Assembly: GCA_035472475.1 (NCBI GenBank)
Contig: DATIPA010000255.1
Coordinates: forward strand, 1-20,884
Origin: JAFAXD01 sp035472475
GTDB taxonomy: Bacteria; Pseudomonadota; Alphaproteobacteria; Rhizobiales; Xanthobacteraceae
Length of the DNA: 20,884 bases
Reading direction: 5' to 3'
The notes beneath the pieces are model-generated. The model saw only the letters and a program-made list of their open reading frames with translations. It did no database searches and was not told the origin of the DNA. Positions 14,056-20,884 of this stretch are shown piece by piece. The position numbers and the translations under genes were made by a program. The first letter of the stretch is position 1, and each line of letters starts with the position of its first letter.

Positions 14056-15700
14056 AGACGCGCTCCTTGAACGGTTCGACGCCGACGCGCTCGATCGTAT
14101 CGATGAACAATTCATCGGATTGCTGGCGCAGCTCCAGATAAGCCTGGGCGATATCCTCGACGACGTCGGGTACGTCGTCGTAGGGAACCGCCGGGCCAAT
14201 CAGGGTCCCAAGCTGCGCCTTCTCGTCTGCGCGTCCCCCGATCGTGATCTGATAGAACTCCTCGCCGTTCTTCTCGACGCCAAGAATTCCGATGTGGCCG
14301 ACGTGGTGATGGCCACAGGCGTTGATGCAGCCGGAAATGTTGATGTGCAGCCGCCCGAGCCCGCGCGCAACGTCGAGGTCGCGGAAGCGTTTGGAAATTT
14401 CCTGCGCAACCGGGATCGCGCGCGCGTTGGCAAGGCTGCAGTAATCAAGGCCCGGGCAAGCGATGATGTCGGACACGAGCCCGACATTGGGCGTGGCGAC
14501 GCCGATCGCATCGAGCGCACGAAACACCTCGGGCAGGTCGCCCTGCCGCACGTGCGGCAACACCAGGTTCTGCTCGTGGCCGACGCGGATTTCGCTGAAA
14601 CTATGGCGGTCGGCGATGTCGGCAATCGCGTCCATCTGATCGGCCATGCAGTCACCGGGCGGCTTGCCGACTGGCTTGAGGGACAGCGTGACGATCGCGT
14701 AGCCGGGCATCTTGTGGTTGCTGACCGCGTTGTCGACCCACGTCGCAAAGCGCGCGTCGGCCTTGCGCGCCGCTGCTAGTGCCGGCGGGCTATCCTCGAG
14801 CCGCTCGTAGTCCGGATAGCGGAAGCGCGCCGCAATTTCGGCAATCACCGCGGGATCGAGCGCGAGCGCGCCGTCCTTGATTGACTGCCACTCGGCGTCG
14901 ACTTCCCGGCCGAACTTTTCGGCGCCGAGCTCGTGGACCAGGATCTTGATGCGCGCCTTGTAGATGTTGTCGCGCCGGCCGTACTGATTGTAGAGGCGCA
15001 GCACTGCCTCGACGTAGCTCAAGAGATCGCGCTTGGCCAGAAACGGCTTGATGATCTTGGTCAGAAACGGCGTGCGTCCGAGCCCGCCGCCGACGCCGAC
15101 TTCGAATCCGACCTCACCCGCGCCGTTGCGGTAGAGCCGCACGGACAGATCGTGGATCGCAAGCGCGGCGCGATCGTGCGAGGCCGCGCTGACCGCGATC
15201 TTGAACTTACGCGGCAGAAACGAGAACTCCGGGTGCAACGTCAGATGCTGGCGCAGCAGCTCGGCCCATATGCGCGGATCTTCGATCTCATCAGGCGCTA
15301 CCCCGGCCCACTGGTCCGTCGTGATGTTGCGCACGCAGTTGCCGCTGGTCTGCATCCCGTGCAGGCGGGAATCCGCGAGATCCGCCATGGCGTCCGGCAA
15401 TTCCGCGAGCTTGATCCAGTTGAACTGGATGTTCTGCCGCGTGGTGAAATGGCCGTAGCCGCGGTCGTAACGGCGCGCGACGTGGGCGAGCTTGCGCATC
15501 TGATCGGACGCGAGCGTGCCGTACGGAATGGCGATGCGCAGCATGTAGGCGTGCAGCTGCAGATAGACGCCGTTCATGAGCCGCAGCGACTTGAACTCGT
15601 CCTCGTTGAGCTCGCCGGTCAGCCTGCGCCCGACCTGGCCGCGGAACTCAGCAACGCGCTCCGCCAGTAAGGTCCGGTCGAAGTCGTCGTAGAGGTACAT
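14042..15700 (-). CDS. cysI: Siroheme-dependent sulfite (nitrite/sulfite) reductase
   Basis: This 552-residue protein has the duplicated half-domains of the siroheme reductase family. The Fe4S4-siroheme ligands are Cys415 and Cys421 (ACPGLDYC) and Cys458 and Cys462 (SGCINACGHH). The siroheme-binding arginine-rich stretch FTTRQNIQF is near residue 85, and SGNCVRNI near residue 120. It reduces sulfite to sulfide in cysteine synthesis (assimilatory, cytosolic). The operon, with DUF2849 upstream and DUF934 downstream, supports sulfite rather than nitrite. ATG 15700 lies 29 bases after the DUF2849 stop with a weak ribosome site. The siroheme synthase (cysG) that often precedes DUF2849 is absent here. 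Confidence 0.93.
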   Translation of the reverse strand: MYLYDDFDRTLLAERVAEFRGQVGRRLTGELNEDEFKSLRLMNGVYLQLHAYMLRIAIPYGTLASDQMRKLAHVARRYDRGYGHFTTRQNIQFNWIKLAELPDAMADLADSRLHGMQTSGNCVRNITTDQWAGVAPDEIEDPRIWAELLRQHLTLHPEFSFLPRKFKIAVSAASHDRAALAIHDLSVRLYRNGAGEVGFEVGVGGGLGRTPFLTKIIKPFLAKRDLLSYVEAVLRLYNQYGRRDNIYKARIKILVHELGAEKFGREVDAEWQSIKDGALALDPAVIAEIAARFRYPDYERLEDSPPALAAARKADARFATWVDNAVSNHKMPGYAIVTLSLKPVGKPPGDCMADQMDAIADIADRHSFSEIRVGHEQNLVLPHVRQGDLPEVFRALDAIGVATPNVGLVSDIIACPGLDYCSLANARAIPVAQEISKRFRDLDVARGLGRLHINISGCINACGHHHVGHIGILGVEKNGEEFYQITIGGRADEKAQLGTLIGPAVPYDDVPDVVEDIAQAYLELRQQSDELFIDTIERVGVEPFKERVYATR

Positions 15701-15729
15701 CGCCGTGTCTCAATACTGGTATTCCGACC

Positions 15730-16047
15730 TCAGATGCCGAACGTGATCGGCAGCTCGATCGTGGGACCGCGCAGGCGGATCGCTTCACGCAGGTTCGCCG
15801 GCAGAATCCGTCCGTCCTTGAGCTTGACCGGAGCGACGTACACGTCAACGGCCTGCACGCCATCTGCTTTGGCGGCCGTCAGCAGCGAGGTTGCGGCTTC
15901 GGCGCTGCTCACAACCGCGGCCGAGTCGATATCGGTCGTCCAGGTGCCCTCGGCCGTGCGGTAAACCACCGCGCCGTCCGCGAGCCGATTCGCGGTCACG
16001 ACGCTCGAACCGGAAATCTTGAGCTTTTGCTGCAGCGGCGAGGTCAT
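15730..16047 (-). CDS. DUF2849 family protein
   Basis: This 105-residue protein has the DUF2849 pattern: KISGSSVVTANRLADGAVVYR near the start and VYVAPVKLKDGRILPANLRE towards the end (each at the limit of what is quoted; residues about 9-30 and 68-90). The family is confined mostly to alphaproteobacteria and lies directly upstream of cysI; its function is unknown. ATG 16047 is chosen because CAGGAG lies seven to eight bases before it. The frame up to 16134 would cross the promoter. It is the first gene of the sulfite reductase operon. Confidence 0.85.
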   Translation of the reverse strand: MTSPLQQKLKISGSSVVTANRLADGAVVYRTAEGTWTTDIDSAAVVSSAEAATSLLTAAKADGVQAVDVYVAPVKLKDGRILPANLREAIRLRGPTIELPITFGI

Positions 16048-16105
16048 GGCACACTCCTGGCATTCGCAACGGCGGACCGGCCGTTCTGACCGCGTGGAAT
16101 AATCT

Positions 16106-16134
16106 TCTATATATGGGTCGCGATCTGAGCGCAA
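16106..16134 (-). promoter_or_regulatory. Promoter of the DUF2849-cysI-DUF934 operon
   Basis: On the minus strand TTGCGC (16134-16129) is separated by exactly 17 bases from TATAGA (16111-16106). Transcription would start near 16099, about 50 bases before the DUF2849 start codon. A palindrome lies just upstream. Confidence 0.55.
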
Positions 16135-16145
16135 ATAGATGAATT

Positions 16146-16165
16146 GTTTTCCAAATTAGGAAAAC
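16146..16165. promoter_or_regulatory. Palindrome GTTTTCC-N6-GGAAAAC upstream of the cys operon
   Basis: There are perfect 7-base arms, 16146-16152 and 16159-16165, with an AAATTA spacer in an AT-rich stretch. The centre is about 57 bases upstream of the predicted cys start of transcription. That is a usual place for an activator such as a LysR-type CysB, by inference. It lies about 150 bases upstream of the divergent binding-protein gene. Confidence 0.5.
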
Positions 16166-16242
16166 GAATTAGAATTTATCTACCAAAATCAAACCTCAAT
16201 CGAGCAGTTTTTGCTCCGCACGGTCCGCCGAGGTGCGCGGGA

Positions 16243-16271
16243 TTGACGCTGAAGACCGGCCGTCTTGAGAT
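16243..16271 (+). promoter_or_regulatory. Weak promoter candidate for the AapJ-like gene
   Basis: TTGACG (16243-16248) is followed after 17 bases by TGAGAT (16266-16271), a partial -10 match. The rest of the 16048-16305 spacer holds only the cys promoter and its palindrome. Confidence 0.3.
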
Positions 16272-16305
16272 GACGCACGGGATCGCAACGGCTTCAGGGC
16301 CAACG

Positions 16306-17313
16306 ATGAAACGCTCGGCCATTGTACTTGCCGCCCTGACGGTGCTGGTGCCGCCGGCTGCGGCCGGCACGCTCGACGCCGTCAAATCGCGCGGCGTGAT
16401 CGCCTGCGGGGTCAACGGCGAGCTTCAAGGCTTCGGCGTTTCGGATGCGCGCGGGCAATGGACCGGTTTCGACGTCGACTATTGCCGGGCGTATGCGGCG
16501 GCGATTTTCAACGACCCCAACAAGGTCAAATACGTCGCACTCGCAGCCAAGGATCGCCTCACTGCGCTGCAAGCCGGCGACATTGACGTGCTGGTGCGAA
16601 ACACCACCTGGTCGAACGCGCGCGAAAGCGAGTTTGGCCTGCTCGCCACCGGCGCGACCTACTACGACGGCCAAGGTTTCATGGTTCCCAAGAAGCTCAA
16701 GATCAATTCGGCGAACCAGCTCGGCAATCGTTCGATCTGCGTGGAGCAGGGAACGACGAGCGAGGCGAACATCGCCGACTATTTCGGCGCCAGGGGCGCG
16801 AAGGTCACGGCCGTCCCGTTCGTGGAACGCGACGCCGCCGTGAAAGCCTACGGCGCCGGACAATGCGATGCGTTCACGAGTGACGCATCGACGCTGTACG
16901 GAGCACGCCTGAACATCGGCAAGGTCGAGGACCACGTCATTCTATCCGACCTGATCTCGCGGGAACCGCTGAGCCCGTTCGTCCGTCAGGGCGACGACCC
17001 TTGGTTCAGCATCATCCGCTGGGTGCATTTCGCCCTGCTCAACGCCGAAGCGCTCGGCATCCGACAGACCACCGTCGATCGCGAGCTTGAGTCAACGAAT
17101 CCCGCGATCCGGCGGTTGCTCGGAAGCGACGACAATTCGGGCGAGCAGATGGGGCTGACGCGGGATTGGGCCTACCGCGTGATCAAGCGGATTGGCAACT
17201 ACGGCGAGATATTTGACGAGAATCTCGGCCGCGGCTCGCCGCTCAAGATCACGCGCGGGCTCAATGCCCTGTGGACCGACGGCGGCATCCAATACGCCCC
17301 GGAGTTCCGCTGA
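16306..17313 (+). CDS. Periplasmic amino-acid ABC transporter binding protein, AapJ-like
   Basis: This 335-residue protein begins with a Sec signal peptide (about 1-20, MKRSAIVLAALTVLVPPAAA, cut after AAA). The mature start follows the AapJ pattern: LDAVKSRGVIACGVNGELQGFG, then GFDVDYCRAYAAAIF and RFT-like DRLTALQAGDIDVLVRNTTW (residues about 22-110). Cysteines in IACG, DYCRA, SICVE and GQCDA are where AapJ proteins form disulfides. The family binds L-amino acids (Asp, Glu, neutral) for an inner-membrane ABC system. The permease and ATPase genes (aapQMP) are not downstream: a convergent gene starts its 3' end 25 bases later. I chose ATG 16306 for the signal peptide; ATG 16270 would add twelve residues. 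Confidence 0.88.
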   Translation: MKRSAIVLAALTVLVPPAAAGTLDAVKSRGVIACGVNGELQGFGVSDARGQWTGFDVDYCRAYAAAIFNDPNKVKYVALAAKDRLTALQAGDIDVLVRNTTWSNARESEFGLLATGATYYDGQGFMVPKKLKINSANQLGNRSICVEQGTTSEANIADYFGARGAKVTAVPFVERDAAVKAYGAGQCDAFTSDASTLYGARLNIGKVEDHVILSDLISREPLSPFVRQGDDPWFSIIRWVHFALLNAEALGIRQTTVDRELESTNPAIRRLLGSDDNSGEQMGLTRDWAYRVIKRIGNYGEIFDENLGRGSPLKITRGLNALWTDGGIQYAPEFR

Positions 17314-17338
17314 GCGCAGGACACCTTCGCGAATCGAT

Positions 17339-17938
17339 TCAACGCAAATGCTTGCCGGCCTGCCAACCCGCGGCCGCGAGGTAGGTCTCGCCCACGGCAA
17401 GTGCTTCCTCCTCGATCGGGGTCGCGAGGCTGTCGTTCCACCGCGTCACGAATCCCATGGCGGCGATGACGCCCATGATCTCGGTGATCTGTTCCTCGTC
17501 CCAATACTTGCGCAATTCGGCGAACGTCATGTCGGTCGCGCCGTTTGGGATCGCGCTCGCCGCAAACGCGAGTTCGAGCGCTGCCCTTTCGGCCGGCGTG
17601 AACAACGGGCTGGTTCGGAAATCCCAGACTGCCGCGAGCTTGGCGTCTGCCACCCCGAAGTGGAGAGCACCGCTCGCCGTGTGCGCCTGGCAGTAGCGGC
17701 AGCCGGCGACGCGCGCGGCCACATGGGCGATCAGCCGCTTGAGCCCACGGTCGACCTTGCTGTCCGGTTCCCATAACGCCGCCTGCAGCGCCACGAACGC
17801 CTGCAGCAGCTTTGGTTTGCGCTGCATGGTTAGCGCGCTGTTGGGAACGAACCCGAGCGTGCGCCGGAACGAGTCGAACAGCGGCTTGAGCTCCGGCGTG
17901 TGCTCGGGCGGCAGCGGCTCCAGGCGACCCGCGGTCAT
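17339..17938 (-). CDS. Carboxymuconolactone decarboxylase/AhpD-family protein (peroxidase-related)
   Basis: This 199-residue all-helical protein has the AhpD-like redox motif CRYCQAH (Cys80, Cys83, His86) in a helix preceded by KRLIAHVAARVAG. This C-x-x-C-x-x-H pattern belongs to alkylhydroperoxidase-type members rather than true carboxymuconolactone decarboxylases, which lack the CxxC. A thiol-based peroxide or disulfide reaction is therefore expected. ATG 17938 has AGGA six bases upstream and lies eleven bases after the stop of the GST gene, so the two form an operon. It is convergent with the AapJ-like gene. The longer frame to 18322 overlaps the GST and is a shadow. Confidence 0.85.
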   Translation of the reverse strand: MTAGRLEPLPPEHTPELKPLFDSFRRTLGFVPNSALTMQRKPKLLQAFVALQAALWEPDSKVDRGLKRLIAHVAARVAGCRYCQAHTASGALHFGVADAKLAAVWDFRTSPLFTPAERAALELAFAASAIPNGATDMTFAELRKYWDEEQITEIMGVIAAMGFVTRWNDSLATPIEEEALAVGETYLAAAGWQAGKHLR

Positions 17939-17949
17939 GTGATCCTCAT

Positions 17950-18567
17950 CTAGGTCCGCAGCTTGAGCGCCTCCTGCGAACCCGGACGTGCGAGGCTCGC
18001 TTTGAGCCAAGGCTCCAGTTTGGGAAACGCAGAGAGGTCGTATTTCATCTGATAGAGGCTTGAGATCACACTCGCCACCATGAAATCCGCCATGTCCCAA
18101 CGCTCGCCCCCGAAATAGCGGTGCTGTGTCAGATAGTCGTCGAGCACCTTGAGTTTGGGTCGCAGGAGTTTGTCGGCTGACTCTGCCAGCGCGGCGTCGC
18201 GGCGTTCGGGCGGGAACACGAACCGGTTCTGGAACACGGTGATCATCGGCGGTTCGACGTCGTTGGCGATGTAAAACGCCCATTGCAAGGCATTGCCCTC
18301 GCCCTGCGCCGTCGCCGGCCACAGCGGGCTTTTATATTTCTTGGCGAGATAGAGGTTGATCGCGCCCGATTCCCACATCACAAAGCCGTCGTCGTCGACG
18401 GTCGGGATGCGGGCGTTGGGGTTGAGCTTGACGTACCACTCCTCTTTCGCCTGCGCGTTCGGGACGTGGATCGAAAGCGGCACCTGTTCGAACGGAATGT
18501 TGGATTCCTTGCACAGCCACAGCACCCGGAAGGTGCGCGAGCGGGTCTGGCCGTAGATCTTCAGCAC
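17950..18567 (-). CDS. Glutathione S-transferase
   Basis: This 205-residue protein has the two-domain GST fold. The thioredoxin-like domain (about 1-80) has a possible catalytic Ser10 (RSRTFRV), the cis-proline ARIPTVDDDG (Pro55) and the glutathione gamma-glutamyl site ESGAI (Glu66, Ser67). The helical domain (about 90-200) has the N-capping GGERWDMADFMVAS segment. It resembles the broad bacterial Nu/beta-like GSTs. The start is GTG 18567 with GGAG about six bases upstream. It heads a short unit with the AhpD-like gene; 103 bases separate it from the DoxX-like gene. Glutathione conjugation, peroxide reduction or isomerisation are all possible. Confidence 0.9.
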   Translation of the reverse strand: MLKIYGQTRSRTFRVLWLCKESNIPFEQVPLSIHVPNAQAKEEWYVKLNPNARIPTVDDDGFVMWESGAINLYLAKKYKSPLWPATAQGEGNALQWAFYIANDVEPPMITVFQNRFVFPPERRDAALAESADKLLRPKLKVLDDYLTQHRYFGGERWDMADFMVASVISSLYQMKYDLSAFPKLEPWLKASLARPGSQEALKLRT

Positions 18568-18670
18568 GGGCGGCTCCGATGAATTCGATTGCGGGACGGC
18601 GCAGCCGGACGGCCGCGCCTTAAGGCAAAACCTTAGCCCGGATAACGCGGCTGTGGAATCGGGCTACGGC
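18568..18670. other. Spacer between DoxX-like and GST genes
   Basis: This 103-base gap on the minus-strand cluster contains the 10-base palindrome GCCTTAAGGC (18617-18626). I see no convincing -35/-10 pair and no strong terminator. A promoter for the GST unit is possible, because the other gaps in this cluster are much shorter. Confidence 0.35.
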
Positions 18671-19057
18671 CTACCGGACGTTCTGTAACAGCAGCAGCAG
18701 GCCGCCGAAGATCGCCGTGTTGCTCAGGAGCGCGAGCCGCATGCCGTTGCGCGCCATCGGATTGGGAGCTTCCCAGAACCGCAGCAGCAGCGCGGTGGCC
18801 AGCACCAGAAACAGCATCAAGCCGTAGACACCGATCACCCAGTTCCAGCCGCTGAGCACCAGCAGCGCGCTCACGATCGCTAACGCTTCGCCGATCCAGA
18901 ACATCGGCGCCGGAAACGGCGCCTTGTAGAGCGTGAGCCGTTCGATGTGGTCCTTGATGCGCGCCTGCGACAGGTTGGTGATCGTAACCCACAGGAAGAA
19001 CAGCGCGATCAGCACGCGGCCAGCGACATCGAGCCATGAGGCTTCGTGACCGATCAT
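18671..19057 (-). CDS. DoxX-like inner-membrane protein
   Basis: This 128-residue protein has about four transmembrane segments (roughly residues 10-28, 50-68, 72-92 and 105-125). The first, VAGRVLIALFFLWVTITNL, and the loop ARIKDHIERLTLYKAPFPAPMFWIGEALA (quoted in part; residues about 32-60) match the DoxX/DoxD-like family. Family members sit in the membrane and are linked to quinone or oxidative-stress functions, with few firm assignments. ATG 19057 is preceded by GAGG in GGCGAGGCGATC. It follows the AhpD-like gene by 15 bases, so both belong to the HpaB-led unit. Confidence 0.75.
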   Translation of the reverse strand: MIGHEASWLDVAGRVLIALFFLWVTITNLSQARIKDHIERLTLYKAPFPAPMFWIGEALAIVSALLVLSGWNWVIGVYGLMLFLVLATALLLRFWEAPNPMARNGMRLALLSNTAIFGGLLLLLQNVR

Positions 19058-19072
19058 GATCGCCTCGCCGGC

Positions 19073-19729
19073 TCAGGCGACCTTGCCCGGGCGCGCTGGC
19101 GCAGGCTTAGCCCAATAGTCGGAAGATGCCTTGCTGGCGGCCAGCGTCTTGGCGTCCTCGAAGCCCGGCGCCATGGATGCCGACGTACCGGCCATGACCG
19201 CGTGGTGCTCGATATTGAGGAGCCGCAGCCAGCTCTGCTGCCCGAGCGTGAGCCCGATCATGCAGCCGAGCTCGACCAGCTCCGGCTCGCTGAACTGCGC
19301 ATACATGCGGTCCCAAAAGGCGTCGTCGGTGTTGAGGTGCCAGGTGATCGCCTCGGCGTAGGCGAGCGCCGCCTTCTGCCGCTCGTTGTAGGCTGTGGAC
19401 TTCTCGAAGTTGAGGAGATCGAGCACATGATCCTCGATCACCGCGCCGCTCACCGTCGCCTTCACGGAGCGCTGGTTGCCGCAATACTCGCACTGCACCG
19501 AGCGCGACACATAGAGCCGGCACAGCTCCTTGATCGAGTGATTGAGGACGCCGTTGCGAAAGATGTCGCGCCAGGAATTGGCGAAGAACCAGAAACACGC
19601 CGGCACATGCGCGCGCACGGCCGAGCTTTCCGGGCGGGGTGTGCCCTCGCGCTGGCAGCGCTCCATCTCCTTGCGCATCTCCGCGTCCATCTGCTCGAGC
19701 GGAACGTAGCTGATCCGTTGCTTGGCCAT
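19073..19729 (-). CDS. Carboxymuconolactone decarboxylase/AhpD-like protein
   Basis: This 218-residue helical protein carries CEYC (Cys80, Cys83) in the helix KELCRLYVSRSVQCEYCGNQ, at the same residue numbers as the second AhpD-like protein of the window. The histidine three residues after the second Cys is replaced (CGNQ), so proton relay may differ from AhpD. The protein has an unusually acidic and basic N-terminal helix (QMDAEMRKEMERCQRE). ATG 19729 has AAGGA eight bases upstream; the longer frame to 19897 lies inside the HpaB gene. It follows the HpaB-type gene by 43 bases and precedes the DoxX-like gene by 15, so all three are probably one transcript. Confidence 0.82.
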   Translation of the reverse strand: MAKQRISYVPLEQMDAEMRKEMERCQREGTPRPESSAVRAHVPACFWFFANSWRDIFRNGVLNHSIKELCRLYVSRSVQCEYCGNQRSVKATVSGAVIEDHVLDLLNFEKSTAYNERQKAALAYAEAITWHLNTDDAFWDRMYAQFSEPELVELGCMIGLTLGQQSWLRLLNIEHHAVMAGTSASMAPGFEDAKTLAASKASSDYWAKPAPARPGKVA

Positions 19730-19772
19730 CGTCAGTCCTTTTGCATGTCGGGCTGCTGTTGTAGCTGATCTT

Positions 19773-20884
19773 TCATTCGGCCGCGACCGGTGTGATCGCG
19801 GGCCGGCCCGCATCCTGGGCCTTGGCGTAATCCGCGGTTGCCTTGTACTCGGTTGCCCCGTCGTCGGCAGTTGCAAGCCCGCACACGTTGCGGGCAAACG
19901 CGGCGAGTGGTCCCGCCCCGGTGAACTCGGCGCGCTTCATGGTGAGCGAGAGCAAGGTCTGTAACGGCGTGCCGTTGAAGTTCTCGAACATGAACAGCCG
20001 GCCGCCCCAATCGGTCAGGTAGAGATCGCGGATAACCCGGGCGATCTTGATACGATCGTAGGGCGTGCCGGTCGCGCCGGTGTTGAGCCGCTCGAGCCAG
20101 GGGCGCATCTTGGGGTCGTTCCATTGCGCCTCGGTCGGGAAGATAACGGCGCTGCGCCCGCACAGGTCGATCACCTCGTCGATCATCTCGCCGAAGTGCT
20201 GCAGGAAATAGACGCGGCCCCAGTTGAACAGCTGCACATCGGGTTTGTAGAGCCCGCCCGGCGTGTGGAAGCCCTTGTCCTCGGCGGCCAGCACATGCGC
20301 GAATGTGGTCTGCTGGAACCCGATCACGCGAGCGAGCCGCGCCTGCACGGCCTCGATCTTGGCGGTGCCGAGGTGCTCGGACATGAGGATTGCCAAGCCG
20401 GCTAAAAGCTCGGCCCGCACCGCCTGGCGAACCAGCGCATGATAGTGCACCCAATCGAACACGCGCTGCGGATAGAGCTTGGCGTGCTCCGGGTTGCCGA
20501 TGTGAAAAACGTATTTCCACGGGATCAGCACGCGGTCGAACAGCACGGTGGAGTCGAGCTCATCGCCCTGGGCGGCGAGCGGATGCTCGATCGGATCGGT
20601 GGCGACCGCGCTGTCGCGGCACACGATGGTGACGCCCTTCTGATTGGCCGGGCAGACGCCGTAGATGATCTGGTCACCCTTGGCGCCGGGCCGGAAAAAT
20701 ACGCCAAGGTGCAGGAAGTCGGCGAAGGCGGAGCCGGTGCCGATCGCCTTGACGCCGTCGACGACGATGCCGTCGTCGTTGGTCTCAACCACGCGCAGCG
20801 CCGGCGAGGTGCCGTGTGCGCTTGCGTTCGAGCGATCGACCTGCGGATCGATGAAATGCGGCGCGCAGACGAGGTCGTTCTCCA
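19773..20884 (-). CDS. 4-hydroxyphenylacetate 3-monooxygenase (HpaB) family oxygenase, N-terminus outside window
   Basis: The frame is open to the end of the window and gives 369 residues; known members have about 480-520, so the first quarter is missing. The visible part has the family pattern ENDLVCAPHFIDPQVDRS, followed by GVKAIGTGSAF, PANQKGVTIVCRD, DELDSTVLFDRVLIPWKYVF and, near the end, FNWGRVYFLQHFGEMIDE. These enzymes use FADH2 from a small reductase (HpaC) to hydroxylate phenols; some act as dehydratases on CoA esters. No reductase gene is in the window. It leads the minus-strand unit with an AhpD-like protein and a DoxX-like protein. The substrate is unknown, and the hpaB symbol would over-claim. 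Confidence 0.88.
   Translation of the reverse strand, partial: ENDLVCAPHFIDPQVDRSNASAHGTSPALRVVETNDDGIVVDGVKAIGTGSAFADFLHLGVFFRPGAKGDQIIYGVCPANQKGVTIVCRDSAVATDPIEHPLAAQGDELDSTVLFDRVLIPWKYVFHIGNPEHAKLYPQRVFDWVHYHALVRQAVRAELLAGLAILMSEHLGTAKIEAVQARLARVIGFQQTTFAHVLAAEDKGFHTPGGLYKPDVQLFNWGRVYFLQHFGEMIDEVIDLCGRSAVIFPTEAQWNDPKMRPWLERLNTGATGTPYDRIKIARVIRDLYLTDWGGRLFMFENFNGTPLQTLLSLTMKRAEFTGAGPLAAFARNVCGLATADDGATEYKATADYAKAQDAGRPAITPVAAE

Noticed and set aside
16252..16266. AAGAC-N5-GTCTT inverted repeat before the AapJ-like gene
   Set aside because: Five-base arms in GC-rich DNA are expected by chance; no second copy seen.
17314..17338. Terminator between the convergent AapJ-like and AhpD-like genes
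   Set aside because: The 25-base gap holds no stable GC stem followed by T residues.
17939..18322. Long N-terminal extension of the AhpD-like gene
   Set aside because: It lies inside the GST gene in another frame and reads as a shadow; a good ribosome site precedes ATG 17938.
19732..20520. 262-codon minus-strand frame inside the HpaB-type gene
   Set aside because: Out-of-frame shadow of the HpaB coding sequence, Arg/Ala-rich.
1..20884. CRISPR arrays, tRNA or rRNA genes, insertion sequences, phage or toxin-antitoxin genes
   Set aside because: No regularly spaced direct repeats, no tRNA-like cloverleaf, and no transposase or integrase frame were found on either strand by reading; a dedicated search was not possible.

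Overview
The window is GC-rich, densely coding DNA of an alphaproteobacterium, most likely Hyphomicrobiales (Bradyrhizobium/Xanthobacteraceae-like). The taxonomic cues are the DUF2849-cysI-DUF934 gene order, an AapJ-type amino-acid binding protein, tctBA, and a REP-like hairpin of a type I associate with that group. Placement is by gene content and style, not by a search. No gene-free stretch exceeds 300 bases (the longest is 16048-16305), and I see no rRNA, tRNA, insertion sequence, phage gene or CRISPR array.

Layout. (1) 1-3150, plus strand: the tail of a ModA-like periplasmic binding protein, an MFS transporter and a thiamine-diphosphate (ThDP) enzyme. (2) 3147-5223, minus strand: a class III adenylate cyclase and a Fax/metaxin-like GST. 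(3) 5384-8448, plus strand: tctB-tctA (tricarboxylate-type importer, no tctC in view) followed by a gentisate 1,2-dioxygenase-type bicupin. (4) 8542-11473: a luciferase-like (LLM) flavin monooxygenase and a Rieske ferredoxin on the plus strand, a MarR regulator on the minus strand, and divergent from it an FAH-family hydrolase. (5) 11486-13415, minus strand: a gamma-resorcylate-decarboxylase-like amidohydrolase and a two-domain sulfurtransferase. (6) 13522-16047, minus strand: the assimilatory sulfite reductase operon DUF2849-cysI-DUF934. (7) 16306-17313, plus strand: an orphan AapJ-like binding protein. (8) 17339-20884, minus strand: an HpaB-type flavin hydroxylase (cut by the window edge), a carboxymuconolactone-decarboxylase/AhpD-like protein, a DoxX-like membrane protein, a GST and a second AhpD-like protein.

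How the parts may work together. Regions 3-5 look like a catabolic island for an aromatic acid: import (TctAB), oxidation (LLM enzyme, perhaps with the Rieske ferredoxin), decarboxylation of a hydroxybenzoate (amidohydrolase), ring cleavage (gentisate dioxygenase family) and hydrolysis of the ring-opened acylpyruvate (FAH family), under a MarR repressor. A heptamer CCCTATA occurs at three promoters: as the perfect palindrome TCCCTATAGGGA inside the LLM promoter, as a half-site in the marR/FAH divergent region, and overlapping the -10 box of tctB. This ties the island together as a candidate regulon. A dedicated maleylpyruvate isomerase, TctC, a flavin reductase and a Rieske oxygenase subunit are not visible, so the true substrate and the complete pathway remain open.
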